Shown: piece after piece, positions 30,641 through 42,019 of the stretch
How positions within the stretch are numbered: the first letter of the stretch is position 1
Layout: the number at the start of each line of letters is the position of its first letter
NCBI GenBank assembly: GCA_033398695.1
Contig: CM065805.1
Location: 74,430,762 to 74,494,761 of the forward strand
Direction of reading: 5' to 3'
Length of the DNA: 64,000 nt
Origin: Orobanche coerulescens
Lineage: Eukaryota > Streptophyta > Magnoliopsida > Lamiales > Orobanchaceae
Position numbers and translations under genes: made by a program
Notes under the pieces: generated by a model
What the model was told of the DNA's origin: nothing
Databases searched by the model: none
Seen by the model: only the letters and a program-made list of their open reading frames with translations

Positions 30641-32700
30641 TCTCCTCTTCCTTTAAAAGGAATTGTCCTCAATTCCGAACTTCCTTCGTCATCAAGATAA
30701 TTAATTAAAGCCTCTACGAATTTGATCTCGAAAATGTCCGCAGTGCGTACATGGCCCAAAATCTTGAGACGGTAGGTAGTGGGGGGCCCTCGAGAATCAC
30801 CAACAAAATAACTATCATTATTAATAAAATAATAATAATTACTTTGCCCGGTAATACCGATATCATGACATGAGCGGACATCTGAGATGGGACGCACGGT
30901 TAATTTCACATCGGGTTCATCCTCCAGAATTGGAAACACTGATAATTCCACATCGGGTTCACCATCAAGAATGGGAAAAACAGGATTTATTACGGATTCC
31001 TCTTCATCAACTGGTTCCTCAACAAATTCTGGCGGTCCGTCATAATCTGACCAACTCTCCGTTTCAATATTGTTGGGCTCCTCCAGTAATAGACCATCAC
31101 AAAATAATTTACTTTCCTCAATTTGGTAATCATCCAAGACAATAAGTCCATTATGAGAAACTGCGTCGTTATAAAAATTTGGCCCAAAGCTGTCGTTTTC
31201 TTTTAACCGGCCAATCTCAGTACCAAGTTCAATTTCCCTCTCACTAGAAAACATGGTTAGATTCGGTTTCTCACCTCGGTTAGGGATCATAGATTGAAGT
31301 GACATTGGTTTCAACACGATCCTCTTGTCCTTATCCCGTAACTCGTACTCGTTACTTCTTCCTCGATGTAAAACATCTCTATCGAATAACCATGGTCGTC
31401 CCAACAGTACATGGCATGCATCCATCGGGAGTACATCACATAATATGTTGTCGACGTACGAACCCATGGTCAAACTGACCCGTACTTGTTTCGAGACTTT
31501 CACTTTACTCCCGTCATCGAGCCAATGTAATGCGTATGGTTTTGGGTGAGTAGTAGTGATGAGTCCGAGTTTCGTCACCATCTCCCTTGACGCTACGTTG
31601 GTACAACTTCCTCCATCGATGATCACACTACACCATTTGTTCCCGACTTGACACTTGGTGTGAAAAATTTGATCCCGTTGTTCCAAATCATTTGAAATGC
31701 GTTTGACTTGTAAAGTACGAAGAACCAATGTTGTATCATAGTTTGGAGCCTCGTAAGTTTCATATTCTTCTCCCTCGTCTTCCTCCATGTTGGAATCACC
31801 TAGTCTTTCTCCTTCGTCCTCGACTAGCAACTCGTCTCGGATCGTGATGGCTTCTCTTAGCATCACAACTCGTTTGTTAGGGCAAGTATTTTGATAGTGA
31901 CCGAATCCTTGGCATTTAAAACACCTTACTTTGGTTAGGCTTGTTTCCTTCGGTACGCCGGGGGTTTTAGAAACCGTAGTAGAGATAGGAGTCGGTATCG
32001 TTGTGGTAATTGAACTAGAACCGGTACTTGGATCCTCGAACTTTGATGTAAATTCGGTTTTGGCAAACTTCACTTTGTTTTGAGCTTCTATCTTTATGCA
32101 TAGTCCACATAAAGTATTGAAATCTTCATATGGATATAACTCCACCGTGTTGGCTATGTTTTTGTTTAAGCCACGTAAAAACCGTGACATCTTTTGTTCT
32201 TCGTTTTCTTCTAGCTCTCCCATCAAGACCAAACTTTCAAATTCTTCAATATATTCACCGACACTTAGTTTGCCTTGCATGAAATCGGCAATCTTCCGGT
32301 ATAAGGTTAACCGGTGTGATGTTGGCACATACCTCTTACGAAGTTTTCTTTTTAAAGAATCCCACGAACGGATTTTTGCCTTTCCCTCCCGAGCTCTTCG
32401 CGTCTTTACTCCTTCGAACCAAAGAGAAGAACCCTTCCCTAACTTGAGAATTGCATATTTGCAACGTTTCTCGTCGTTAAGGTCTTTGAATTCGAACATG
32501 CGTTCAATTTTCCGTTCCCACTCCAAATAGGCTTCGGGGTCGGTACCTCCAACGAACTCCGGAAGTTCGTTTACTTTAAACTCGTCCGCATGGTGTATTT
32601 GACGTGCGTCATCCCCGCGTCTTGCTTGCATACGTGGTTCCGGTAGACCGCTTAGTGCGTCCCGGAGTTTCATCAAGAAATCGGGATCGGAGAAATCCAT
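30184..32700 (-). CDS. G3 Gag-protease-acidic fusion protein (838 codons, open)
   Basis: The start is the ATG at 32700-32698 (MDFSDPDFLMKLRDAL), matching the Gag start of G2. Residues about 1-255 are Gag capsid (DEFKVNELPEFVGGTDPEAY, SRFLRGLNKNIANTVELYPY). Residues 260-273 are the zinc knuckle CFKCQGFGHYQNTC. The protease has IIDGGSCTNVA with its Asp at residue 362 and LLGRPWLFDRDVL. About 495-670 is an acidic, Pro-containing segment with a repeat of FPIL, a few acidic residues and EPDV; I do not recognise it. From about 673 the end of integrase returns (SELRTIPFK), and 687-838 is encoded by the LTR, ending in ~23-residue repeats. No stop interrupts 838 codons, unlike any other gypsy frame here. 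Confidence 0.88.
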   Translation of the reverse strand: MDFSDPDFLMKLRDALSGLPEPRMQARRGDDARQIHHADEFKVNELPEFVGGTDPEAYLEWERKIERMFEFKDLNDEKRCKYAILKLGKGSSLWFEGVKTRRAREGKAKIRSWDSLKRKLRKRYVPTSHRLTLYRKIADFMQGKLSVGEYIEEFESLVLMGELEENEEQKMSRFLRGLNKNIANTVELYPYEDFNTLCGLCIKIEAQNKVKFAKTEFTSKFEDPSTGSSSITTTIPTPISTTVSKTPGVPKETSLTKVRCFKCQGFGHYQNTCPNKRVVMLREAITIRDELLVEDEGERLGDSNMEEDEGEEYETYEAPNYDTTLVLRTLQVKRISNDLEQRDQIFHTKCQVGNKWCSVIIDGGSCTNVASREMVTKLGLITTTHPKPYALHWLDDGSKVKVSKQVRVSLTMGSYVDNILCDVLPMDACHVLLGRPWLFDRDVLHRGRSNEYELRDKDKRIVLKPMSLQSMIPNRGEKPNLTMFSSEREIELGTEIGRLKENDSFGPNFYNDAVSHNGLIVLDDYQIEESKLFCDGLLLEEPNNIETESWSDYDGPPEFVEEPVDEEESVINPVFPILDGEPDVELSVFPILEDEPDVKLTVRPISDVRSCHDIGITGQSNYYYFINNDSYFVGDSRGPPTTYRLKILGHVRTADIFEIKFVEALINYLDDEGSSELRTIPFKGRGDDTESFDMNEEDEVRIDINDLTTRHARTTTYLGEKTDIRRGVSVSAVSYNTARVMLYRKVENRPENVQIAGKITTCRKNHHLPELADRCRPNPAESSDTARAEMSWIVKSRCRPNPAVSSDTARAEMSQILKSRCPTNPTVSGDTAESHSSG
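30641..30660 (-). other. G3 polypurine tract
   Basis: The minus strand reads CCTTTTAAAGGAAGAGGAGA before the 3' LTR. It is inside the open frame, as in G2. Confidence 0.75.
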
Positions 32701-32760
32701 AACAAGATCCAAGAGATGGTTTTGAACAAGAAATCTTTAATAAAATCGCCATGGAAATTG

Positions 32761-32778
32761 CCTTGGGCTCCGATACCA
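32761..32778 (-). other. G3 primer-binding site
   Basis: The minus strand reads TGGTATCGGAGCCCAAGG, four bases inside the 5' LTR. It matches the G2 site apart from one base. Confidence 0.85.
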
Positions 32779-32782
32779 CTAA

Positions 32783-33936
32783 TGATACGAATTACGTATG
32801 AAAATGGACGTAAACTCGTATGTAATGTAGCGGAAATATAGTTGATCCTCACAACACTCGAATATGTGTAACACTCGTAAGATATAACTGAAAGTAGGGC
32901 AATTCCGCTTACATAAACAAGAACAATATGAATGATTTATCAAACTAGACCTATAGTTTGATAAGATAATCTTTCCTCAAGACCTATTGAGAATCAATTC
33001 GATTAAAACTCGAAAACGCGTCGAATTATAATCAAGGTTTCGATGAAAAGCATTCACCAAGAAAACACAACTGTATTCTTATTTCTTCAACATACCATAC
33101 ATAATGAAAGCATGAACAAGACTACTTATAGCAAGGTAGTCTACTCAGCAACTAAGGAATAAAAGAAGATCACATGATCTTGAAATGAAAAACAAAACAT
33201 CAAAATAAAATACAAATGAATCAAATGATAGGGAGGGGGAATCACACAACAAAATGATTATAAGCCACCCCACATAACATGCAAGTTTAATAATGACATG
33301 TGAGGGGAGGGAAAATAACAAAAAATAAAAAAAAAATCAGCAATAATGGTCATTTGCTGGCAGTCGGACACGGCCCGTGCCGATCGGCACGGCCGCGGCG
33401 GCATGTGCGGGCGCACATGTTCGGCAGGACTCGACCGTGTCGCCTGGCACGGTCGGGTTGGTCGGACATCGGGAATTTACTATCCGGAAGAGTGTGACTC
33501 GGCCGTGTCGCCTGACACGGTCGGGTTGGTCGGGCAGCGAGATTTCAATATCCGGGACATCTCGGCACGGGCCGTGTCGGACGACATGGCCGGGTTCGGT
33601 CGGCAGCGAGATTTCACTATCCAGGACATCTCGGCACCGGCCGTGTCGGATGACACGGCCGGGTTCGGTCGGCAGCGATCGGCCAGTTCCGGCAGGTGGT
33701 GATTTTTCCGGCAGGTAGTAATTTTTCCGGCAGTTTGGACATTTTCCAGCCGATTGTCGACCTTCCGGTATAGCATGACACGGGCCGTGTTATATGACAC
33801 GACTGAGACCGAAACTCCACGTCTTATGTCCGTTTTCTCGCCTAAATACGTAGTAGTCCGTGCATGGCGTGTAGTAAGGTCATTTATATCGATCCTTACT
33901 TCGTCTTCTTCGTTCATATCAAATGATTCCGTATCA
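32783..33936 (-). repeat. G3 5' LTR
   Basis: 1,154 bp, paired with 29489-30640. It has the same layout, with the island at about 33357-33780, and only scattered single-base differences. Confidence 0.95.
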
Positions 33937-33941
33937 CCAGG

Positions 33942-34688
33942 ACACGATCGGGCCCATGCCGAACGTCCTTGTCAAGCGCCGCGCCCGTGCCGAGTCACTG
34001 TCGGACGAGTCCCTGTCGGACGTCCCTGTCGCGCCGCGACTGTGTCAAGCGGACACGGTCGAGTCACTGCCGACGTCCTTATCAGCGCCGCACCCGTGCC
34101 GAGTGTCCTTGTCGCGCCGCGGCCGTGTCAAGCGACACGGCCGAGTCCTGCCGGCAGATTTCACTTTTTTTTGTATTTTCTTTTATGTGTTTGTCATTGC
34201 CTTGTTTTTTACTCATTTTAGGGATTGTGTTTCCCCTAAAATTAGGATTGTTGTTCCTTTTATATTTTATTTTGATTATTCAAAGATTTTATAAATCTTT
34301 GAATTATTTTCTTTTATTATAGGAAGACTTGAAGTCTCCTATATATAGGCTTGTGTAAGCATTGTAACATCCATTGTATGTTGAAGAAATAAGAATACAC
34401 TTATGTTTTCTTGGTGAATGCTTTTCATCGAAACCTTGATTATAATTCGACGCGTTTTCGAGTTTTAATCGAATCGATTCTCAATAGGTCTTGAGGAAAG
34501 ATTATCTTATCAAACTATAGGTCTAGTTTGATAAATCATTCATATTGTTCTTGTTTACGTAAGCCGAATTGCCCTACTTTCGGTTATATCTTACGAGTGT
34601 TACACATATTCGAGTGTTGTGAGGATCAATTATATTTCCACTGCATTACATACGAGTTTACGTCCATTTTCATACGTAATTCGTATCA
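33942..34688 (+). repeat. G2 first LTR, right part
   Basis: It resumes with ACACGATCGGGCCC as in the intact LTR at 39379 and ends TTCGTATCA. The rest of the island lies at 33942-34150 and TATATATA at 34340-34347. Both parts together are 1,183 bp. Confidence 0.93.
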
Positions 34689-34692
34689 TTAG

Positions 34693-34710
34693 TGGCATCG
34701 GAGCCCAAGG
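34693..34710 (+). other. G2 unit a primer-binding site
   Basis: TGGCATCGGAGCCCAAGG lies four bases after the LTR; initiator-Met type with a T-to-C change. Unit b has the same site at 40112-40129. Confidence 0.8.
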
Positions 34711-34763
34711 TTATTTCCTTGTCGAAATTCTCTTGGCGATTTTCTGGACTAAACTATCTCATC

Positions 34764-35741
34764 ATGGAATTTTCCGACGACTTCATGGAGAAACTGCGTG
34801 AGGCACTACACAACATGCAAGTACCACATTTTCAAGCAAGAAGAGGAGGATATGATGCACATTCACCGCGTCATGTGGATGAATTTAAAGTTAATGAACT
34901 TCCAGAATTTGTCGGAGGTACCAATCCCGAAGTCTACTTGGAGTGGGAAAGGAAGATTGAACGTATGTTCGACTTCAAGCACCTTAACGCTGAGAAACGT
35001 TGCAAATATGCGATTCTCAAGTTAGGGAAGGGCGCTTCCTTATGGTTCGAGGGTATGAAAACACAACGAGCTCGTGCGGGAAAAGAGAAAACCCGTTCTT
35101 GGGATTCTTTGATGAAAAAACTACGTAAAAGGTATGTCCCGACATCACATCGGTTAACCTTATACCGAAAAATTGCGGAGTTCGTACAAGGGAAACTAAG
35201 TGTGGAAGAATATATCAAAGAATTTGAAGGCTTGGCCTTAATGGGAGAACTTGAAGAAAATGAAGAACAAAGAATGTCACGTTTCTTATGTGGTCTAAAC
35301 CGAAACATTGCAAATATGGTGGAATTATATCCATACGGAGATTTTGACACTTTGTGCGGACTATGCATAAAAATTGAAGCTCAAAACAAGCTGAAGGTTA
35401 CCAAACCCGAATTCCCATACAAATTCGAAAATACAAGTGCCGGCTCAAGTTCGACTACGAAACCTACCGTACCTTTTCAAGTCCCTACCCCGGCCCCGAA
35501 GGTTCCCCACATTTCCAAGGAAACGAGCTTGGCTAAAGTACGATGTTTTAAATGTCAAGGCTTTGGTCACTATCAAAATGCATGTCCGAATAAATGGGTG
35601 GTCACTTTAAGAGAAGCTCTTGCGGTCCGAGACAAACTTTTAGTCGAGGACGAGGCCTTGGTGACGTATTTAACATGGAGGCTGAGGAAGAGAATGAGGA
35701 TTGCGAGACTTATGACGCTCCGGAATATGATACTACTTTAG
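34764..35741 (+). pseudogene. G2 unit a gag (shifted at its end)
   Basis: The start is the ATG at 34764 (MEFSDDFMEKLREALHNMQ). The capsid region has DEFKVNELPEFVGGTNPEVY, KRCKYAILKLGKGASLWFEG, KKLRKRYVPTSHRLTLYRKI and SRFLCGLNRNIANMVELYPYGD. The zinc knuckle CFKCQGFGHYQNAC is intact (about 35541-35585). Near 35655 the frame shifts (VEDEALVTYLTW), so Gag does not run on into the protease. Unit b has the identical shift. Confidence 0.9.
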
Positions 35742-36600
35742 TGCTTCGAGCACTACATACCAAAATCGTTCCAAGTGATACGGAGCAAAGAGACCAAATC
35801 TTTCATTCCAAATGCAAAGTCGGTGAAAAGTGTTGTAGCTTGATAATAGACGGAGGGAGTTGCACGAATGTAGCATCAAACGAGATGGTCACCAAGCTCG
35901 GATAACTACTACGGCTCACCCGAGACCGTATGCTTTACATTGGCTCGATGATGGAAGCAAAGTGAAGGTGACGAGGCAAGTACGGGTCAACTTAACTATG
36001 GGATCATACGGAGACGATGTGTTATGTGACGTACTCCTGATGGACGCATGCCACGTACTTTTGGGACGACCATGGATGTTCGACCGAGATGTTTTGCATC
36101 GAGAAAGGAGTAACGAATATGAATTACGAGATAAAGGCAAGAAGATTGTGCTTAAACCGATGGCACCCCAAGCCATTCGATCGATGAGTTCTAATCAAAT
36201 GGAGAAACCGAAGCTTACCATGTTTGCTAGCGAGAAAGAGGTGAGACAAGCTATTGACGATGGCGAGCGTGTGTATTTATTGATGATTAAAGAAACACGA
36301 GATGTTGACGTAGTTGTGCAAGGCAAGAGAGATATCGATACCTTGCTACAAGAATTTGCGGATGTCTTCCCGGAAGACTTACCGCCGGGTTTACCACCCT
36401 TACGTGGGATTGAACACCAAGTCGACCTTGTACCGGGTGCATCACTCCCTAACAAGGCCACCTATCGATGTAACCCCTAGGAGACAAAGGAGTTGCAAAA
36501 ACAAATCGAGGAGCTAATGAACCGCGGGTACGTGCGAGAAAGTTTGAGCCCTTGTGCGGTTCTGGTTTTACTTATTCCAAAGAAGGATGGGTCATGACGG
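35742..36600 (+). pseudogene. G2 unit a protease and linker (broken)
   Basis: The protease reads SLIIDGGSCTNVASNEM (about 35838-35890). After KLG a small deletion at about 35902 gives a stop and shifts the frame. Downstream ITTAHPRPYALHWLDDGSKV, DACHVLLGRPWMFDRDVLHR and FPEDLPPGLPPLRGIEHQVDL are open to a TAG at 36478, private to unit a. The RT lead ([17 protein letters not shown]) ends at TGA 36594-36596, which replaces the Trp of GSWRMCID and is shared with unit b. Confidence 0.88.
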
Positions 36601-37275
36601 ATGTGTATAGATAGTAGAGCCGTGAACAACATAACCATCAAATATCGGTTCCCAATTCCGAGACTTGATGATATGTTGGACGAGTTGCATGGTTCGGTGA
36701 TCTTTTCGAAGGTTGATTTGAGAAGCCGCTATCATCAAATTCACATGCGGGAAGGAGACGAATGGAAAACGGCTTTCAAGACAAAACATGGATTATATGA
36801 ATGGCTCGTCATGCCCTTTGGCCTTACAAATGCGCCAAGTACTTTCATTCGATTAATGAATGAGGTACTTAAGCCGTTTTTGGGAAAATTTGTCGTCGTA
36901 TACTTGGACGACATCTTGATTTATAGTCGATCATTGCAAGAGCATACCGGGCACTTGAGGAAAGTATTCGAGATCCTTAGGGATCAAAAACTTTATGGGA
37001 AAAAGGAGAGGTGTTCGTTTCTAGTCGAGAGTGTAGCCTTTCTTGGCTACATCGTTTCTAAAGAAGGAGTGTCGGTTGATCAAACCAAGATCGAGGCGAT
37101 TAAATCTTGGCTTACACCCAAAACCATCACGGAAGTCCGATACTTTCACGGACTTGCTTCATTTTATCGGAGGTTCATACGAGACTTTAGTACCATTTCT
37201 AGCCCGATAACGGAATGCTTAAAAAAGGACCGTTTGTGTGGAACGGGGCTTCCTAAGGGGCGTTTGAAAAATTGA
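36601..37275 (+). pseudogene. G2 unit a reverse transcriptase
   Basis: After the TGA the frame is open: [55 protein letters not shown] and the active site [11 protein letters not shown] (about 36900). The Gly in SGYHQ is Arg here. A one-base deletion in the A-run near 37215 (KKGPFVWN region) shifts the frame before RNase H; unit b has the same deletion, G5 does not. Confidence 0.9.
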
Positions 37276-39359
37276 AGGCGAAAATGTGTGAAGCACCTAT
37301 CTTGGCTTTACCTGACTTTTCACAACCTTTCGAGGTAGAATTTGACGCAAGTGGAGTGGGTATTGGGGCGGTCCTCATCCAAGGGAGGCGACCAATTACA
37401 TACTTTTCGGAGAAATTGGGTGGAGCTCGACTCAACTATTGTACTTATGACAAGGAGTTCTATGCCATTGTGAGAGCTCTTGATCATTGGAGCCATTACC
37501 TTCGGCCAAAACATTTCATCCTACATTCGGATCATGAGTCCTTGAAATATATTAACGGCCAACAAAAGTTGAGTCTGAGGCATGCTAAATGGGTGGAATT
37601 CTTGCAATCATTCCACTTTTCATCAAAATACAAAGATGTCAAGAGCAACGTTATGGCGGATGCTTTATCTAGACGGTATGCCTTACTCTCTACTCTTGAC
37701 ATTCGGTTGCTTGGGTTCGAAGCATTGAAGGAGTGTTATGATGGGGATGTGGATTTTGGTGAGGTTTTCATTCGGTGTAAATCTGGTCCATTTAGAGAGT
37801 TTACGTTGCAAGAAGGATTCCTTTTTAAAGGGAATCGCATTTGTTTACCCAAACACCCGATTCGGGAATTGTTGGTTCGGGAAGCTCACGGTGGAGGCTT
37901 GGCCGGTCATTTTGGTTTGGCTAAAACATTGTATGTACTTAAAGAGCATTTTCATTGGACGAAGATGCAAGTGGATGTACACGACATAATTAATAAGTGT
38001 GTAACATGCCATATTGCTAAGAGCTCGTTCAAGCCGGGAGTATACATGCCTTTGCCAATTCCGGAAAGGCCATGGGAAGATGTCTCAATGGATTTCATTA
38101 TTGCTTTGCCTCGTACTCAACGAGGGAGAGATGCTATTATGGTTGTTGTAGACCGATTTTCGAAGATGGCTCACTTTGTGGCTTCCCACAAGACGGACGA
38201 CGCAAGTAACATCGCTGATTTGTATTTCCGAGAAATCGTACGATTGCATGGGGTTCCAAAAACGATTGTTTCGGATCGGGACTCAAAATTCCTTAGTTAT
38301 TTTTGGAACACCTTGTGGAGAAAGGTGGGAACCAAACTACTTTTTAGCACGTCACATCATCCACAAATGGACGGTCAAGCCGAGGTAACCAATCGAACGT
38401 TGGGCACTTTACTACGTGGTCTTGTAAACAAGACACAAAAGGATTGGGACTTGAAACTTGCACATGCAGAGTTCGCTTATAATCGTTCTCCTACTCATGC
38501 CACGGCACACTCTCCGTTCGAAGTAGTTTACGGACTAAACCCGTATATGCCGTTAGATCTAATTCCATTGCCAAGTGACGAGTTAGTACACAAAGATGCG
38601 GAATCAAAACTGAAATCGATGATGAAATTACACGAGCAAGTACGTAATCGAATCAAGGAAATAAACGAGGCGTACAAAAGGAAGTCGAACAAACAAAGAA
38701 GGCCGAGATTGTTCGAAGTTGGTGATTTGGTTTGGTTGCACTTGAGGAAAGAGCGATTTCCAAGTAAACGTAAGAACAAGTTAATGCCGCGAGCGGAGGG
38801 ACCGTTTAAAGTAATCGCAAAAGTGAACGACAACGCTTACAAATTAGAACTTCCGGGAGATTATGGGATTCATGCAACCTTTAATGTTGGGGACCTCTCG
38901 CCTTACATCGATGATGACGGAATTTCGGAATTGAGGACAATTCCTTTTAAAGGAGGAGGAGATGATACGGAATCATTTGATATGAACGAAGAAGACGAAG
39001 TAAGGATCGATATAAATGACCTTACTACACGCCACACACGGACTACTATGTATTTAGGCGAGAAAACGGACATAAGACGTGGAGTATCGGTCTCAGCGGC
39101 CCGTGTCATGCTGTGCCGGAAGGTCGACATCCAACCTGCCGGAAAAATGTTCAATATGCCGGAAAATATCCAACCTGCCGGAAAATTCACCACCTGCCGG
39201 AACTGGCCGAGCACTGCCGACCGGACCCGACCGTGTCGTCCGACACGGCCCGTGCTGCACTCGTCCAGAAATGCCAAAGTCACTGCCCATTGGACTCGAC
39301 CGTGTTGTCTGGCACGGCCGAGTCGAACTCTTCCGGATAAGTCAAAACCCCCTGCCTAG
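37272..39359 (+). pseudogene. G2 unit a RNase H and integrase, frame running into the LTR
   Basis: An open stretch of 695 codons. RNase H has [43 protein letters not shown] and [10 protein letters not shown]. Integrase has the HHCC region ([10 protein letters not shown] to CVTCHIAK) and an intact D,D(35)E triad at 38091, 38274 and 38382. The C-terminal part ends GDYGIHATFNVGDLSPY. The frame passes the polypurine tract into the middle LTR (from 38963), encoding NEEDEVRIDINDL and YLGEKTDIRRGVSVS, and stops at 39359 in the G/C-rich island. Integrase frames entering the LTR are a known CRM trait. Confidence 0.9.
38948..38962 (+). other. G2 unit a polypurine tract
   Basis: AAAGGAGGAGGAGA lies directly before the LTR start; unit b has it at 44367-44381. 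The tract is also coding for the end of integrase. Confidence 0.75.
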
Positions 39360-40107
39360 ACGCCCGACCGTGTTCCAGGACACGATCGGGCCCATGCCGA
39401 ACGTCCTTGTCAAGCGCCGCGCCCGTGCCGAGTCACTGTCGGACGAGTCCCTGTCGGACGTCCCTGTCGCGCCGCGACCGTGTCAAGCGGACACGGTCGA
39501 GTCACTGCCGACGTCCTTGTCAGCGCCGCGCCCGTGCCGAGTGTCCTTGTCGCGCCGCGGCCGAGTCCTGCCGGTAGATTTCACTTTTTTTGTATTTTCT
39601 TGTGTGCGTTTGTCTTTGCCTTGTTTTTTACTCATTTTAGGGATTGTGTTTCCCCTAAAATTAGGATTGTTGTTCCTTTTATATTTTATTTTGATTATTC
39701 AAAGATTTTATAAATCTTTGAATTATTTTCTTTTATTATAGGAAGACTTGAAGTCTCCTATATATAGGGTTGTGTAAGCATTGTAACATCCATTGTATGT
39801 TGAAGAAATAAGAATACACTTGTGTTTTCTTGGTGAATGCTTTTCATCGAAACCTTGATTATAATTCGACGTGTTTTCGAGTTTTAATCGAATCGATTCT
39901 CAATAGGTCTTAAGGAAAGATTATCTTATCAAACTATAGGTCTAGTTTGATAAATCATTCATATTGTTCTTGTTTACGTAAGCCGTATTGCCCTACTTTC
40001 AGTTATATCTTACTCGTGTTACACATATTCGAGTGTTGTGAGGATCAATTATATTTCCGCTGCATTACATACGAGTTTACGTCCATTTTCATACGTAATT
40101 CGTATCA
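38963..40107 (+). repeat. G2 middle LTR
   Basis: 1,145 bp, TGATACGGAATC to TTCGTATCA. It is 3' LTR for unit a and 5' LTR for unit b. Layout: coding start (to about 39110), G/C-rich island with inverted repeats (39110-39575), A/T-rich part, TATATATA at 39759-39766. Confidence 0.95.
39759..39766 (+). promoter_or_regulatory. G2 LTR candidate TATA box
   Basis: CCTATATATAGG lies about 185 bp after the island; also at 34340-34347 and 45163-45170. A good position for transcription starting in the LTR, by sequence only. Confidence 0.55.
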
Positions 40108-40182
40108 TTAGTGGCATCGGAGCCCAAGGTTATTTCCTTGTCGAAATTCTCTTGGAGATTTTCTGGACTAAACTATCTCATC

Positions 40183-41160
40183 ATGGAATTTTCCGACGAC
40201 TTCATGGAGAAACTGCGTGAGGCACTACACAACATGCAAGTACCACGTTTTCAAGCAAGAAGAGGAGGATATGATGCACATTCACCGCGTCATGTGGATG
40301 AATTTAAAGTTAATGAACTTCCAGAATTTGTCGGAGGTACCAATCCCGAAGTCTACTTGGAGTGGGAAAGGAAGATTGAATGTATGTTCGACTTCAAGCA
40401 CCTTAACGATGAGAAACGTTTCAAATATGCGATTCTCAAGTTAGGGAAGGGCGCTTCCTTATGGTTCGAGGGTATGAAAACACAACGAGCTCGTGCGGGA
40501 AAAGATAAAACCCGTTCTTGGGATTCTTTGAAGAAAAAACTACGTAAAAGGTATGTCCCGACATCACATCGGTTAACCTTATACCGAAAAATTGCGGAGT
40601 TCGTACAAGGGAAACTAAGTGTGGAAGAATATATCAAAGAATTTGAAGGCTTGGCCTTAATGGGAGAACTTGAAGAAAATGAAGAACAAAGAATGTCACG
40701 TTTCTTACGTGGTCTAAACCGAAACATTGCAAATATGGTGGAATTATATCCATACGGAGATTTTGACACTTTGTGCGGACTATGCATAAAAATTGAAGCT
40801 CAAAACAAGTTGAAGGTTACCAAACCCGAATTCCCATACAAATTCAAAAATACAAGTGCCGGCTCAAGTTCGACTACGAAACCTACCGTACCTTTTCAAG
40901 TCCCTACCCCGGCCCCGAAGGTTCCCCACGTTTCCAAGGAAACGAGCTTGGCTAAAGTACGATGTTTTAAATGTCAAGGCTTTGGTCACTATCAAAATGC
41001 ATGTCCAAATAAACGGGTGGTCACTTTAAGAGAAGCTCTTGCGGTCCGAGACAAACTTTTAGTCGAGGACGAGGCCTTGGTGACGTATTTAACATGGAGG
41101 CCGAGGAAGAGAATGAGGATTGCGAGACTTATGACGCTCCGGAATATGATACTACTTTAG
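40183..41160 (+). pseudogene. G2 unit b gag
   Basis: The start is the ATG at 40183. It matches unit a almost base for base, with an intact knuckle CFKCQGFGHYQNAC and the same frame shift near 41070. A few differences are private, such as CMFDFKHL for RMFDFKHL. Confidence 0.9.
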
Positions 41161-42016
41161 TGCTTCGAGCACTACATACCAAAATCGTTCCAAGTGATAC
41201 GGAGCAAAGAGACCAAATCTTTCATTCCAAATGCAAAGTCGGTGAAAAGTGTTGTAGCTTGATAATAGACGGAGGGAGTTGCACGAATGTAGCATCAAAC
41301 GAGATGGTCACCAAGCTCGGATAACTACTACGGCTCACCCGAGACCGTATGCTTTACATTGGCTCGATGATGGAAGCAAAGTGAAGGTGACGAGGCAAGT
41401 ACGGGTCAACTTAACTATGGGATCATACGGAGATGATGTGTTATGTGACGTACTCCCGATCGACGCATGCCACGTACTATTGGGACGACCATGGATGTTT
41501 GACCGAGATGTTTTGCATCGAGAAAGGAGTAACGAATATGAATTACGAGATAAAGGCAAGAAGATTGTGCTTAAACCGATGGCACCCCAAGCCATTCGAT
41601 CGATGAGTTCTAATCAAATGGAGAAACCGAAGCTTACCATGTTTGCTAGCGAGAAAGAGGTGAGACACGCTATTGACGATGGCGAGCGTGTGTATTTATT
41701 GATGATTAAAGAAACACGAGATGTTGACGTAGTTGTGCAAGGCAAGAGAGATATCGATACCTTGCTACAAGAATTTGCGGATGTCTTCCCGGAAGACTTA
41801 CCGCCGGGTTTACCACCCTTACGTGGGATTGAACACCAAGTCGACCTTGTACCAATTGCATCAATCCCTAACAAGGCCACCTATCGATGTAACCCCGAGG
41901 AGACAAAGGAGTTGCAAAAACAAATCGAGGAGCTAATGAACCGCGGGTACGTGCGAGAAAGTTTGAGCCCTTGTGCGGTTCTGGTTTTACTTATTCCAAA
42001 GAAGGATGGGTCATGA
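41094..42016 (+). pseudogene. G2 unit b protease and RT lead (broken)
   Basis: Same layout and same two shared lesions as unit a: a stop after TKLG at about 41322 and TGA at 42013-42015 for the Trp of GSW. The private TAG of unit a is absent, so the frame stays open across [16 protein letters not shown]. Confidence 0.88.
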
Positions 42017-42019
42017 CAG

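Larger units (their letters stand above)
29489..33936 (-). mobile_element. G3: non-autonomous gypsy element of the G2 family (no RT, RNase H or integrase)
   Basis: The 4,448-bp element has LTRs at 29489-30640 and 32783-33936, a CCAGG duplication (29484-29488, 33937-33941) and an internal region of only 2,142 bp. It lies inside the first G2 LTR, in opposite orientation. LTR ends, primer site and Gag-protease are G2-like, but all of RT, RNase H and integrase is missing and about 175 codons of other sequence stand in their place. The two LTRs are nearly identical and the frame is open, so it is young. Movement would need pol from a related autonomous copy (inference). Confidence 0.93.

Noticed and set aside
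33923..34322. Plus-strand frames of 117-155 codons across the G3-G2 boundary
   Set aside because: They start in G3 LTR sequence and run into the G2 island; the join is an insertion artefact.
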